A stretch of DNA of 64,000 nucleotides from the NCBI RefSeq assembly GCF_000775915.1, contig NZ_BBLT01000010.1:1-64000 (forward strand), read 5' to 3'. Under the pieces are notes generated by a model. That model saw only the letters and a program-made list of their open reading frames with translations, searched no databases and was not told the origin of the DNA. Below, piece by piece: positions 1 to 8,736 of this stretch. This stretch comes from Sporocytophaga myxococcoides. Lineage in GTDB: Bacteria > Bacteroidota > Bacteroidia > Cytophagales > Cytophagaceae. Every line of letters starts with the position of its first letter. Positions within the stretch are counted from its first letter, which is position 1. The position numbers and the translations under genes were made by a program.

Positions 1-1
1 T

Positions 2-1672
2 GGCCCAGGAGGTCCTGGCGGTCCGAGTGGTCCAAGTGGTCCTGGCCCAGGTGGTCCCGGAGGTCCTGGCGGTCCAGGTGGCCCTGGTCCTGGAGGTCCT
101 GGCCCTGGTGGTCCAAGTGGCCCGAGCGGTCCAAGTGGCCCAAGCGGCCCAGGAGGTCCTGGTGGACCTGGCGGCCCTGGTCCTGGAGGTCCTGGTGGAC
201 AACCAAGATGCGGTAATAACGGAACTGTAGGTACGGCGATTTGTAATACATTCTTTACAATAACAGGTTGTGCTTTAGCTGTAGGTGGTTGTGCAGAGAG
301 TTTGTTCGAATCTGTAGCGCTTACACCTGCGTGGGGAGTAGCGAACTGCTCAATGGGAGCCTTCGGTTGCGGATACGCTGTAGGAGGATTACTAACAGAT
401 CCTAAAGCGCCTCCGGGATGGGGTGTTGGTCCTGGTGATGTTGGTTGTGTACCTGGAGGATTTAACCTATTAGGAGCTGCTACAGTGTTAAATTGTATTG
501 CACAGAGAATTATCTGTAATCAGGTTGTAGCATCTTGCGATCCGAATGACATAATTGGCCCGAAAGGATATGGAGAAGGCAGATATGTTTCAAGAAGTGA
601 AGTGTTGCCATATACGATCCGTTATGAAAATGATCCTGAAGCTGCTACTGCTCCTGCTCAGAAAGTTGAAATAAGACAGGTGCTTGATAGTGATCTGAAC
701 CCTTTGACCTTCAGAGTTAAAGATTTTGGATTTGCGGACTATGTGTTTGCTGTTGAAGGAAATGTATCCTCTTATTTCAATACTGTGGACCTTCCGGATT
801 CATTAGGATATGATCTTGAAGTAACTGCAGGTATTGATATTGAGAAAAATGAAGCTTTCTGGATCTTACAAACTATAGATTCAAAAACAGGATTACCTCC
901 TGCAGATCCATTGAAAGGTTTCCTTGCACTGAATGATTCAACAGGTGCAGGAGAGGGTTTTGTAAACTATACAATTAAAGCGAAGAACAATGCCATTACA
1001 GGTGATTCTATTCTGGCTCTCGCTGAAATCGTATTTGATATTAATGCTCCGATTATAACTCCTGAGATATTTAATATCATTGATGCAGAACCTCCTGTTT
1101 CTAAAGTGAAAGTTCTTGGCATAGACAGTGATTCCATTACTGTGACTGCTGAAATAGAGGATGATTTCAAAGGAAGCGGTGCAAAAGCATATGACCTGTA
1201 TGTTTCAGAAGGAAACGGAGACTTCAAACTGGTAGCTTCAGATTTGCCTAATGATAGTACGTTCAAAATTGCATCCAAAGAAGGCGAAGTATATTGTTTA
1301 TATGCAGTATCAAAAGATAATGTAAATAATAAAGAAGCTCAGAAACCTCAGGCAGATACTTGCTTTATTTCCACTGGGGTAGTCACAGGAACAGTAACTC
1401 CGAAGGTTGAAGGAACATTTATACTTTATCCGAATCCTTCTGATGGCTATAAGTTCAATGTTCTTATAACCGGTCTTGAGATTCAGGAGACAGTAACTCT
1501 TGAAGTGGTAGATGTTCTGGGAAGGTCTATGTTTGTGACAGACTTTAGAGATGCTGCTTATTTTATTGATTCGGAAGTTAAACTTTCGCCTAAGCTTGAT
1601 CCTGGAATTTATTTCGTAAATTGTTATACGAAGAAAGGAAAGTCAGTTAAGAAAATGGTTGTAGAAAGATAA
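2..1672 (+). CDS. Large secreted T9SS cargo protein, 3' part (5' end outside window)
   Basis: The frame is open from base 2 to the stop, so the gene starts before the window; the internal TTG at 302 is not a real start. The first ~70 codons read as a Gly/Pro/Ser tract of GPGGP and GPSGP units, far more GC-rich than the surroundings. A Cys-containing segment follows (about residues 72-175). Next comes a conserved module starting near SCDPNDIIGPKGYG and continuing through LPYTIRYEN and FDINAPIITPEIFNIID; this type of module occurs in very large exported proteins of Bacteroidota. After an Ig-like stretch the protein ends in a type A T9SS sorting domain (YPNPSDG, GIYFVNCY, KKMVVER). It is therefore exported and cell-surface or released. 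Function is unknown; an adhesin or matrix protein is plausible. A strong terminator follows. Confidence 0.85.
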   Translation, partial: GPGGPGGPSGPSGPGPGGPGGPGGPGGPGPGGPGPGGPSGPSGPSGPSGPGGPGGPGGPGPGGPGGQPRCGNNGTVGTAICNTFFTITGCALAVGGCAESLFESVALTPAWGVANCSMGAFGCGYAVGGLLTDPKAPPGWGVGPGDVGCVPGGFNLLGAATVLNCIAQRIICNQVVASCDPNDIIGPKGYGEGRYVSRSEVLPYTIRYENDPEAATAPAQKVEIRQVLDSDLNPLTFRVKDFGFADYVFAVEGNVSSYFNTVDLPDSLGYDLEVTAGIDIEKNEAFWILQTIDSKTGLPPADPLKGFLALNDSTGAGEGFVNYTIKAKNNAITGDSILALAEIVFDINAPIITPEIFNIIDAEPPVSKVKVLGIDSDSITVTAEIEDDFKGSGAKAYDLYVSEGNGDFKLVASDLPNDSTFKIASKEGEVYCLYAVSKDNVNNKEAQKPQADTCFISTGVVTGTVTPKVEGTFILYPNPSDGYKFNVLITGLEIQETVTLEVVDVLGRSMFVTDFRDAAYFIDSEVKLSPKLDPGIYFVNCYTKKGKSVKKMVVER

Positions 1673-1698
1673 CATACTGAATAAAGTTACTCATAAAT

Positions 1699-1742
1699 AA
1701 AGAGGCTGAAGTAAGAGAAATCTTACTCAGCCTCTTTTGTTT
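1699..1742 (+). terminator. Rho-independent terminator of the first gene
   Basis: A near-perfect stem pairs 1699-1715 with 1722-1737 around a 6-nt loop and runs into TTTTGTTTT. It lies 27 nt after the stop of the secreted protein. Confidence 0.85.
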
Positions 1743-1942
1743 TATGAGTTTTCGTATTACCTGGTGAATTTATATGTTTTCAAGCGGACGATTGATTCGT
1801 TTTTGGACAAAGACCCTTAAATCAGCAGAAAGCTTAAGATTTACCACCAAGCGTGATTTGAACCTGCATTTGAGAGGAGAGAAAAAGGATAAATGTAATG
1901 AGCAATATTCTCATCCTATATTCACTCTTAAATATTATCTTT

Positions 1943-2425
1943 TCACGATTGAGATTTAAAGGATGCATAATAAGGGACAAGTTTGAAAAATAATTGTCCG
2001 GTTATTCTATTGACTGAAAAAGCCAGTGAGCTTAAGAATAGAGTCATTGTTATTGTGAGAATTATGAATGATTTATAAGTGTATTGCACTTCAAAAAATC
2101 TGTTCAGTAAAATAGAAAATCCTATAGTAATGAATGTGCAAAGAACATAAACTATTAGAATGACAAGCCATAAGTCGGAAGGAATAAGTTTAAAGTTTAT
2201 TTCTATTAGTGAAATGACAATTTTTAGAATGATAAATATTGTACATAGTATCTGTATTAGAAAAAATGATTTTTCTATAAGTGATCTTTGATTTGATTTT
2301 TTTGGGGAGGCAGATAAAAGTTCACCTAGAAAATTGAGTGTATCAAGTTGTCCATTAATTCTTAGTTTGAAGCAAGGTTTTAAATTTCTATAGTTTAAAA
2401 TGAGACAAGTAATTTGTAAATACAA
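1943..2425 (-). CDS. Hypothetical small membrane protein
   Basis: A 160-aa frame on the minus strand. Residues 1-55 are mixed and include a polar stretch (ASPKKSNQRS). Three clearly hydrophobic segments follow at about 54-76, 83-105 and 116-138, and the end is short and polar. I recognise no family. It lies alone between the terminator at 1740 and the PL14-like gene, which is transcribed the other way. The hydrophobic pattern and lack of a competing frame argue that it is real, but there is no homology evidence, and the start (ATG at 2423-2425) is only the first one available. Confidence 0.45.
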   Translation of the reverse strand: MYLQITCLILNYRNLKPCFKLRINGQLDTLNFLGELLSASPKKSNQRSLIEKSFFLIQILCTIFIILKIVISLIEINFKLIPSDLWLVILIVYVLCTFITIGFSILLNRFFEVQYTYKSFIILTITMTLFLSSLAFSVNRITGQLFFKLVPYYASFKSQS

Positions 2426-2511
2426 TAATGTCTATATTCCATTAAGTAACTATAAGTTTTGTTTTGAGTATATTTACTTAAAGTGTCTCTTAATGATTTA
2501 TCTTAAAATTT

Positions 2512-3648
2512 ATGTGTTTGAAATATAGCGTCTTATTTAGGTTAATCCTATCGTTCTTGCTATTGTTATCAGTAAATCTTTATAGCCAGATAGTTGCATC
2601 TACAGATTTTGAGCAATTCTCAAAGGGATCATTTTTTACCAGATCACAATGGCAATCAGCAGGATTTACAGTTCCCTGGGTGAATGGTTTTGATGCTAAC
2701 AGGGCAGTTATTGATGGAGAATATTCAAAAAGTGGTTCAAATGCTCTTCGTCTTTATTATCCTAAGGGGCAATTTGGTACAGCGAATACGGGAGGGCAAG
2801 CGCCTTTGATGGTTCCCCCTCAGGATGAATATTTTATTTCTTATTACGTTCGATTTAGCGAAGATTTTAGCTGGGGAACGAACAGTGAAGGTGGTAAGCT
2901 TCCTGGTTTGGCCGGAGGCGGGCGTTGCAGTGGTTGTGCAACGTGCACAGGAAGTAATGGATTTACTGCAAGGTTGATGTGGCGTACTAATGGTAAAGCA
3001 GTTATTTACTTATATCATTTGAATAAAGTCAATCCACCTTGCGGAGATAATTATGATATCGTTGTAGATGGAAAAACTTTATATTTTGAGAAAGGCCAAT
3101 GGTATAAAATTTCTCAGAGGGTAAAAGTGAATACAGGCACTAATAAGGACGGGGAAGTTGAAATGTGGATTAATGATCAGCATGCACAAATAAAGCTTTA
3201 TAACGGCTCTCTGGTTGATAAGCTTTCAGGGATTCAGTTTGTAAGTAATGGAGATAAAGTGGATGCACTTTATTTTTCAACATTTCATGGGGGAAGTACA
3301 ACAGACTGGGCTCCTCTTGTGGATTCCTATGTATGGTTTGATGACATTGTTATTTCAACCAAGGTAACAGATGTTGTTAATGGTACTGTTACTTCGAATT
3401 GGCAAACGTCCGGAAGTAATAACTCCGGTATATCTCCCATACCTGTGAAACAGAATGAGGTCGTGTATGTGCATGGAGTGGCAGAAAATTCTACTATAGA
3501 ATGGATAGATATGATGGGGAAGGTTTTTGCTAAAAGTATGGTAGATAAAGGAGGTATTGTCTTTGTTCCTCCGGTTAATAACGGCATTTATCTTATCAAA
3601 TATTTTGATAGAAATGAAGTTGTGATGAAGCGAATTGTTGTGGAGTAA
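2512..3648 (+). CDS. Secreted polysaccharide lyase, PL14-like, with T9SS sorting domain
   Basis: 378 aa. A signal peptide (about residues 1-25, ending NLYSQ) is followed by a beta-jelly-roll-like catalytic region of about residues 30-285. The stretch GGKLPGLAGG, a Cys-rich loop, then FTARLMWRTNGKAVIYLYH resembles the core of family PL14 alginate/glucuronan lyases, as does the late YVWFDDIVIS. The end (GIYLIKYFDRNEVVMKRIVVE) is a type A T9SS sorting domain. The expected role is cleavage of uronic-acid polysaccharide (alginate, glucuronan or a related glycan) at the cell surface. Substrate is not decidable from sequence. It is monocistronic, and the TTGTTCACC-type motif of the pectin genes is not seen upstream. 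Family call is from motif memory, not a search. Confidence 0.65.
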   Translation: MCLKYSVLFRLILSFLLLLSVNLYSQIVASTDFEQFSKGSFFTRSQWQSAGFTVPWVNGFDANRAVIDGEYSKSGSNALRLYYPKGQFGTANTGGQAPLMVPPQDEYFISYYVRFSEDFSWGTNSEGGKLPGLAGGGRCSGCATCTGSNGFTARLMWRTNGKAVIYLYHLNKVNPPCGDNYDIVVDGKTLYFEKGQWYKISQRVKVNTGTNKDGEVEMWINDQHAQIKLYNGSLVDKLSGIQFVSNGDKVDALYFSTFHGGSTTDWAPLVDSYVWFDDIVISTKVTDVVNGTVTSNWQTSGSNNSGISPIPVKQNEVVYVHGVAENSTIEWIDMMGKVFAKSMVDKGGIVFVPPVNNGIYLIKYFDRNEVVMKRIVVE

Positions 3649-3707
3649 AGGAGTAGGGTTTTAGATTTATTGTTTAAATTTATTGAAATTTTATTTAGTT
3701 ATTTGAA

Positions 3708-4457
3708 ATGTTTTTATTTTTCTTTTTTCTATTCATCATTGTTCCATTTGTGTTAGGGGTAATGAAAATTATTTTTTGGATCAAAAAATCAGTAGAGAAA
3801 AAATCTCCTGAATTTTTAGCTAATGAGAAGATTGAAATGCGGGATGTTGTTGATGATCTGAAAGATGGTATTCACAATTGGAAGGAATACGGTGTTTCTG
3901 AAATTTCAAGTCGTGCCAATTATAGATTCGTTAAAAGTTTTACCAGACAATTTACAGGACATTTATAGTCTCTTGATAGTACTCCCCTAATCGCATTTCA
4001 GAGAATTGAGAGGGGACTTAAAGTAGATTGCAGGATACTTGCTGCAACAACAGACTTTTATATTTATTATGAATATAACGGAACTGAAATTACATTCTTT
4101 TATAATGATAAGTACTTTGGGAAAATGGACAGTCAGTTTAATATTATAAATTCATCTGGTGCTGTTATTGGATCGGTAAATCATTATGATGATGCTGGAT
4201 ATTCAGTTGTTATTAATAAAAAGAAGGTTGCATTTGTGATAAGGGAAGTTGACATGTCAACTATAAGAAAAAATCCTTTTTATGATAGTGATAGACGAAC
4301 GTCCAGAAATAACCCCATATTCATTAGAAAAGATCAGATGGAAGCGCATGCAAGAGTGGTAGTGGAAGATGGAATCAACGAGGAAGAGATTAAGTGGGTG
4401 ACAGCGATAGGTATCTTTGAATCTGTTTACCATGGATTTGATTTTTTAAACGTTTAG
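3708..4457 (+). pseudogene. Hypothetical N-terminally anchored protein interrupted by one in-frame TAG
   Basis: Two apparent frames, 3708-3968 (86 aa) and 4125-4457 (110 aa), lie in the same reading frame. The bases between them are fully open once the TAG at 3966-3968 is ignored: they read SLDSTPLIAFQRIERGLKVD, then more of the same style up to KYFGKM. The complete product would be 249 codons, with a hydrophobic N-terminal segment (about residues 1-24), a charged region (residues 25-75) and a beta-rich C-terminal half with FNIINSSG and GYSVVINKKKVAFVI. A single change such as CAG to TAG would explain the break; no frameshift is needed. The family is not recognised. The C-terminal half vaguely recalls scramblase/tubby-like folds, but that is speculation. 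A sequencing error is possible. Confidence 0.6.
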
Positions 4458-4661
4458 TTTACTATTGAGGATCAACTGCTTCAGATTTTTTTTTAACGAC
4501 ATGTTTTTTTTTGATAATTAAGTAAGTGGTTAATTCTTAATAGGTACTGTGTATGTTTTTTAAAATGTACATATTTTGTTTACATATGGGAGTAATTATT
4601 TCATGTTTATTTTTGAGGAAGCTACATATTGCTGTATTTTTAATAATAAATATATTTTAAC

Positions 4662-5849
4662 ATGATAAAACTAAATTTTTTTAAATCGTTTCTATTCCTA
4701 TTGTTATTAGGAATATCTGTTTCTTGTAAAAAGGGAAGTGATCCTGCTCCTTCTTCTAACAACTCTAATACTGGAGGCAATAATGGAGGTAGTAATAATG
4801 GAGTAACTTTTTTAAAGGTAGGTACGACACACACGTATCTTTATACTGGTTTTTTTGGTGGAACTGTTACTACCAAAGTCGAACAGGAAGTTGGTAAAGA
4901 TACTTTTATGGTAAGGAACTCTTCAGAAGAAGTTACTACAATTTACCCAACAGTATTTTATGTATTAAAAGATGGAAATCTTTATAGCTCTTTCAGACTA
5001 AGAGATCCGAATACTTATTTTATAAGATGCAAGTTTAATGTTCCTGTAGGAACTTCATGGAGCGGAACGGAAAATGGTAGCGCTTTTACCTGTACCATTG
5101 ATTCTTTAAATGCTACTGTAAATACGGGGAAGGGACTTGTTAAGGATGCTGTAAAAGTAAAAATAGTTATTGGTGCCAGAACAACTTATAATTATTATTC
5201 TCCGACAATAGGCTTGTTGGGAACTGGTTCTTTCGGATCTGATGCAGAGGCGCAACTAGAGGATTATACTATTTCTAATCTGGCACCTTCTGGAGCAGCG
5301 TATCCGATTACTTTCGGAGATTATGCATTTATGAAAGTAGGTAATAAATGGAGATATTCTGAATCAATATTTGGGGGTGATGAAGACTTCGTCAATATAA
5401 GCATAGAAAGCAAATTGCCGAATGCCAATATTTACAAGGTAAAGGTAGCATATGAATCAGATGCATCAAAAACAGCATATCAATATTGGTATGAAGATAA
5501 TGGATTGTTGATGGTTTATGAGGACGGTGAAAGTTTACTTAGTGCAGATCCTATTTATATGAATGAATCTATTGCAAAAGTTGGGTATGGCTGGGCTGGA
5601 AGAACAGGTTTGAATACGTTGTTTATATATAAAATAACAGACCTTGATTCACCTCAAACTACCTATTGGGGAGAGCTCCCATCGATGGGGATCTCCGTTT
5701 CCAATGGTTTGTTTGCTGCACAAACCAATTACTGGAATAAAGATAAGGGTAATGTTTTGGTTTCGGGACTGCTTTCTCGGGATGTAGTATCTACTAATGT
5801 TAGAAAAGGATCTGAAAATAGAATTATTATTCCTGGAATTAATTTTTAA
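4662..5849 (+). CDS. Hypothetical outer-membrane lipoprotein
   Basis: 395 aa. It begins with a lipoprotein signal: hydrophobic FKSFLFLLLLGISVSC with the lipobox Cys at residue 22, followed by an Asn/Gly/Ser-rich tether (residues 30-48). The rest looks like two related beta-rich halves, each opening with a similar phrase (FLKVGTTHTYLYTG near residue 50 and FMKVGNKWRYSES near residue 222). This suggests an internal duplication. No family is recognised and no catalytic motif is evident. It is followed by a good terminator. A weak relative of the sigma-type motif (TTGTTTACA, 14 nt, TTTCA) lies at 4576-4603, so co-regulation with the pectin genes is conceivable but unproven. Confidence 0.8.
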   Translation: MIKLNFFKSFLFLLLLGISVSCKKGSDPAPSSNNSNTGGNNGGSNNGVTFLKVGTTHTYLYTGFFGGTVTTKVEQEVGKDTFMVRNSSEEVTTIYPTVFYVLKDGNLYSSFRLRDPNTYFIRCKFNVPVGTSWSGTENGSAFTCTIDSLNATVNTGKGLVKDAVKVKIVIGARTTYNYYSPTIGLLGTGSFGSDAEAQLEDYTISNLAPSGAAYPITFGDYAFMKVGNKWRYSESIFGGDEDFVNISIESKLPNANIYKVKVAYESDASKTAYQYWYEDNGLLMVYEDGESLLSADPIYMNESIAKVGYGWAGRTGLNTLFIYKITDLDSPQTTYWGELPSMGISVSNGLFAAQTNYWNKDKGNVLVSGLLSRDVVSTNVRKGSENRIIIPGINF

Positions 5850-5861
5850 ACATATTTAATT

Positions 5862-5905
5862 ACAATGTAAGTCTGATCCCAGGAGCGGACTTACATTGTT
5901 TCTTG
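5862..5905 (+). terminator. Terminator after the lipoprotein gene
   Basis: An 11-bp perfect stem (5863-5873 with 5888-5898) with a 14-nt loop, followed by a T-rich stretch, begins 14 nt after the stop codon. Confidence 0.8.
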
Positions 5906-5991
5906 TTTTTATTTATTTCTTGATTTTTTATCTGAAGATCTTTTTTGCCCAGCTATAAGAATAAGTCTGAAACTGATGTCTCTCTGTTTTT

Positions 5992-6387
5992 TTGCGAATT
6001 GCGCTACTAATTGGGTTGGTGTATGATGCAATCGGATTAACGATAGTTGGGAAGTCAACATCTTTTAATGATATAGGAGAGGAGACATCTTGCCTTCCTT
6101 CTGTTAATCCTGCTTCATTACGTGTCGAACTTAAGGAAGCTACTTTAACTTTAAATGATGTAAAATACACACTTGCAAGTGTAAAAAGATCATTAAGAGG
6201 AGAAACAATTCCTGCTGATACTATTCGTTTAAGACAAGCAAAGGAAAAGGTAGCTCAAATAAATGCCCAGATAAAAAAGAAGGGACAGAAATGGATTGCT
6301 GGAGAGGCTGTCTTCATAAGGACAGCCTCATTAGTTTTTTTATTCTGCTCATTTGAAAATTATGAGTTTCCTCTGTTAGTCATTTAA
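5992..6387 (+). CDS. Doubtful small ORF or gene remnant
   Basis: A 131-codon frame with no ATG near its beginning (first usable start is TTG at 5992). Residues about 27-100 look like real protein (helical, charged, e.g. LRVELKEATLTLNDVKY), but the frame runs straight across a strong terminator hairpin at 6303-6341, so its last ~25 codons are unlikely to be coding. A short ATG-led frame at 5976 in another register stops after 16 codons. This looks like the decayed remains of a small gene that has lost its start and end. No family recognised. Confidence 0.3.
   Translation: MRIALLIGLVYDAIGLTIVGKSTSFNDIGEETSCLPSVNPASLRVELKEATLTLNDVKYTLASVKRSLRGETIPADTIRLRQAKEKVAQINAQIKKKGQKWIAGEAVFIRTASLVFLFCSFENYEFPLLVI
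6303..6341 (+). terminator. Terminator hairpin
   Basis: A 9-bp stem (6304-6312 with 6321-6329) with an 8-nt loop is followed by a run of seven T. It sits inside the doubtful ORF, which suggests that an earlier gene ended here. Confidence 0.75.
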
Positions 6388-6426
6388 ATGGAATAGTTAT
6401 CTGCATTTTTTTAATAATTAATCCGA

Positions 6427-6454
6427 TTGTTTACCTTTTTAAGGACTCCGTGTA
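6427..6454 (+). promoter_or_regulatory. ECF-type promoter motif, site F (before the CE6-like esterase)
   Basis: TTGTTTACC, 14 nt, GTGTA. It matches the motif shared with the CE12, ECF sigma and PL11 genes (consensus TTGTTCACC-N14-TTGTA) with two mismatches and identical spacing. It ends 109 nt before the ATG at 6564. Confidence 0.6.
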
Positions 6455-6563
6455 AAGTTAAAATCTCTGAAAGACTTTAATGAGGCTGGCTAATAATCTA
6501 TTAGCTTTTGTCGAAACCTCAGGTTTTGAAGAATTTCTATTTTATGATACAACATTAATTAAA

Positions 6564-8498
6564 ATGAAAAGAATACTTACTAAAGGACTCTTATTATTCT
6601 CATTCCTTATGGGAGCTCATTTCTTTGCAAATGCTCAGGATCCGAACTTTCACATTTATTTGTGTTTCGGGCAATCCAATATGGAAGGGCAGGGTACTAT
6701 TGAAAGTCAGGATCAAACCGTGGACAGCCGATTCAGAATAATGCAAGCGGTTAATTGTTCAGGAAAACCACAGGAAACCTGGCGTACAGCAACTCCACCA
6801 TTATCCAGATGTAACACAGGGCTAGGTCCTGCTGATTATTTCGGCCGTGAAATGGTTAAAAATCTTCCGTCAAATATTAAAGTAGGTATAGTGCATGTGG
6901 CTATTGCAGGCTGTAAGATAGAGCTGTTTGATAAGGTTAATTATGCCAGCTATGCTAATGGAGAGCAACAGTGGATGAAGGATATTATTGCACAATATGG
7001 TGGAAATCCTTATGGAAGACTTGTGCAGTTGGCAAAGCTTGCACAGAAAGATGGAGTGATAAAGGGTATCCTGATGCATCAGGGTGAATCCAATAGCGGA
7101 GAGACTGCGTGGCCTAATAAGGTAAAAGGCGTATATCAAAATCTTTTAACTGACCTTGGCCTTACAGCTAATAATGTACCACTGTTGGTTGGTCAGGTTG
7201 TAGATGCAGCTCAGGGAGGATTATGTGCCGCTCATAACAATATTATTAATAATATAAGCAATACTATTCCTACTGCACATGTTATTTCCTCAAGTGGTTG
7301 TATAGCAGTAAGCGATAAATTGCATTTTACATCTGCTGGTTACAGATTGTTGGGTACAAGGTATGCACAAAAAATGTTGACATTGCTTCCTCCACAGGAA
7401 GACGCACCTCCAACTATTACATCCATTTTAAGTAATACTACCGTGGTGGAGAATCAAACACTTACCTTAACCATCGGTGCAAGCGGTTCTGATCTTAAAT
7501 ACGTTTGGTATAGAAATGATCAGATTATTAATGCAGCTACTTCGGCAGCACTTACCATTCCTAATATTGATGCCAGTTATGATAAAAGTACTTTTAAAGT
7601 TGTAGTTTCAAATAAGTTTGGAACGGTAACAAGTAATACAATAACCCTTACGGTTACAGATTTTATTGGAGCTAAAGTTGTAAAGACATTGAGCCCAGTT
7701 GTCATAGATGGCGTTGAAGATCCAATCTGGAGCAATTCCAATTTTTATCAGCTTAAAAATAAAATATTGACTGTAGATAACGATGCAGATTTAAGCGGAA
7801 AAGTTAATTTGCTTTATGATAATCAGAATTTGTATGTTTTATACACTGTTACTGACAATTTAAAACGAGCATCGTCCACAAACTTCTGGGAGAATGATGG
7901 GATTGAACTTTATATAGATGGTAACAATGATAAAGCTACAAGTTACGATGCCAATGATTTTCAGTTTGTGATCAGATATGATGCCGGTCAGATTCAGGAA
8001 GGACATAGTAAATCTGTTACAGGCATTATTGCACAAGCCACACAAAACAGCACGGGATATGTCATTGAAGCATCTATTCCATGGGCTTTAATAGGTGTGA
8101 CTCCTTCAGACCGGAAAATTATTGGTTTGGATTTTCACGTAAACGATAGTGATCTTGCTTTAAGGGATGGTAAAATTTCATGGTTTGCAACACAGGATAA
8201 TTCTTATTCTGATCCGTCAACTTTCGGTGTTGGAAGATTGGAAAGCCTTGTGGTGACTTCCCTCAAAGAAACAGATAAAAATACCATAGCTTTGTTTCCT
8301 AATCCTGCAAAGAACACTATCCAGATATCAGGAGTGTCAGATAGATTTACATATAGTATTATGGATTATTCCGGAAGAGAAGTGCTATCAGGAACATCTG
8401 ATACTCATTTGAATATCGATAACCTGTCTCCTGGTTTTTATGCTGTATGGATACAGGAAAACTCAAAGAGAACAGTAATGAAGTTTATTAAGGAATAA
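6564..8498 (+). CDS. Secreted carbohydrate acetylesterase (SASA/CE6-like) with CBM9-like module and T9SS domain
   Basis: 644 aa from the ATG at 6564. An in-frame ATG at 6480 would put 28 extra residues before the signal peptide MKRILTKGLLLFSFLMGAHF, so the inner start is preferred. The catalytic domain (about residues 25-275) carries GQSNMEG (Ser38), HQGESN and a late DKLHFTSAGY, as in SGNH-type sialate/acetylxylan esterases of the SASA superfamily. An Ig-like domain (about 285-365) follows. A CBM9-like domain then opens with VVIDGVEDPIW and contains WENDGIELYIDGN. The end is a type A T9SS domain (FPNPAKN, GFYAVWI, MKFIKE). The likely job is removing acetyl groups from plant polysaccharide outside the cell. 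It is monocistronic, preceded by motif site F and followed by a terminator. Confidence 0.85.
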   Translation: MKRILTKGLLLFSFLMGAHFFANAQDPNFHIYLCFGQSNMEGQGTIESQDQTVDSRFRIMQAVNCSGKPQETWRTATPPLSRCNTGLGPADYFGREMVKNLPSNIKVGIVHVAIAGCKIELFDKVNYASYANGEQQWMKDIIAQYGGNPYGRLVQLAKLAQKDGVIKGILMHQGESNSGETAWPNKVKGVYQNLLTDLGLTANNVPLLVGQVVDAAQGGLCAAHNNIINNISNTIPTAHVISSSGCIAVSDKLHFTSAGYRLLGTRYAQKMLTLLPPQEDAPPTITSILSNTTVVENQTLTLTIGASGSDLKYVWYRNDQIINAATSAALTIPNIDASYDKSTFKVVVSNKFGTVTSNTITLTVTDFIGAKVVKTLSPVVIDGVEDPIWSNSNFYQLKNKILTVDNDADLSGKVNLLYDNQNLYVLYTVTDNLKRASSTNFWENDGIELYIDGNNDKATSYDANDFQFVIRYDAGQIQEGHSKSVTGIIAQATQNSTGYVIEASIPWALIGVTPSDRKIIGLDFHVNDSDLALRDGKISWFATQDNSYSDPSTFGVGRLESLVVTSLKETDKNTIALFPNPAKNTIQISGVSDRFTYSIMDYSGREVLSGTSDTHLNIDNLSPGFYAVWIQENSKRTVMKFIKE

Positions 8499-8568
8499 TA
8501 CTGGGTTTTTTGAGCTTCTAAATACACAATATGCTACCCTTACTTTTATAGTTAGTTTTAGTTTATCT

Positions 8569-8600
8569 AGGCTCAGGTTTCAAAACCTGGGCCTTTTTTT
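8569..8600 (+). terminator. Terminator after the CE6-like gene
   Basis: A stem of about 12 bp (8569-8580 with 8582-8593, one or two mismatches, tight loop) is followed by seven T. Confidence 0.8.
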
Positions 8601-8669
8601 AATAAGGTTTATAAAACATGCCTGGTTTGTTAAAGACTTTTTAAACTTTTCAAAAAAACTTTTCAATAT

Positions 8670-8697
8670 TTGTTACCCTTTCGTCTCTTAATTTGTA
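8670..8697 (+). promoter_or_regulatory. ECF-type promoter motif, site D (before the CE12 operon)
   Basis: TTGTTACCC, 14 nt, TTGTA. It is the same architecture as the sites before the sigma and PL11 genes, with CA replaced by AC in the upstream box. The downstream box ends 39 nt before the ATG at 8737. Confidence 0.65.
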
Positions 8698-8736
8698 TAT
8701 GGGGTATTCTAAAGTTTTCAAAAGATTAAACCATAT

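Noticed and set aside
27-230. 67-codon Val/Leu/Ala-rich ORF
   Set aside because: Out-of-frame reading of the Gly/Pro-rich tract; the true frame is open from base 2 into the T9SS protein.
1774-1959. 61-codon plus-strand ORF
   Set aside because: No family resemblance, no promoter or ribosome site, and it overlaps the end of the minus-strand membrane protein gene.
1943-2512. TTGTTTTGA, 14 nt, AGTGT before the PL14-like gene as another ECF-type site
   Set aside because: Only the first five bases fit the upstream box and the downstream box does not fit.
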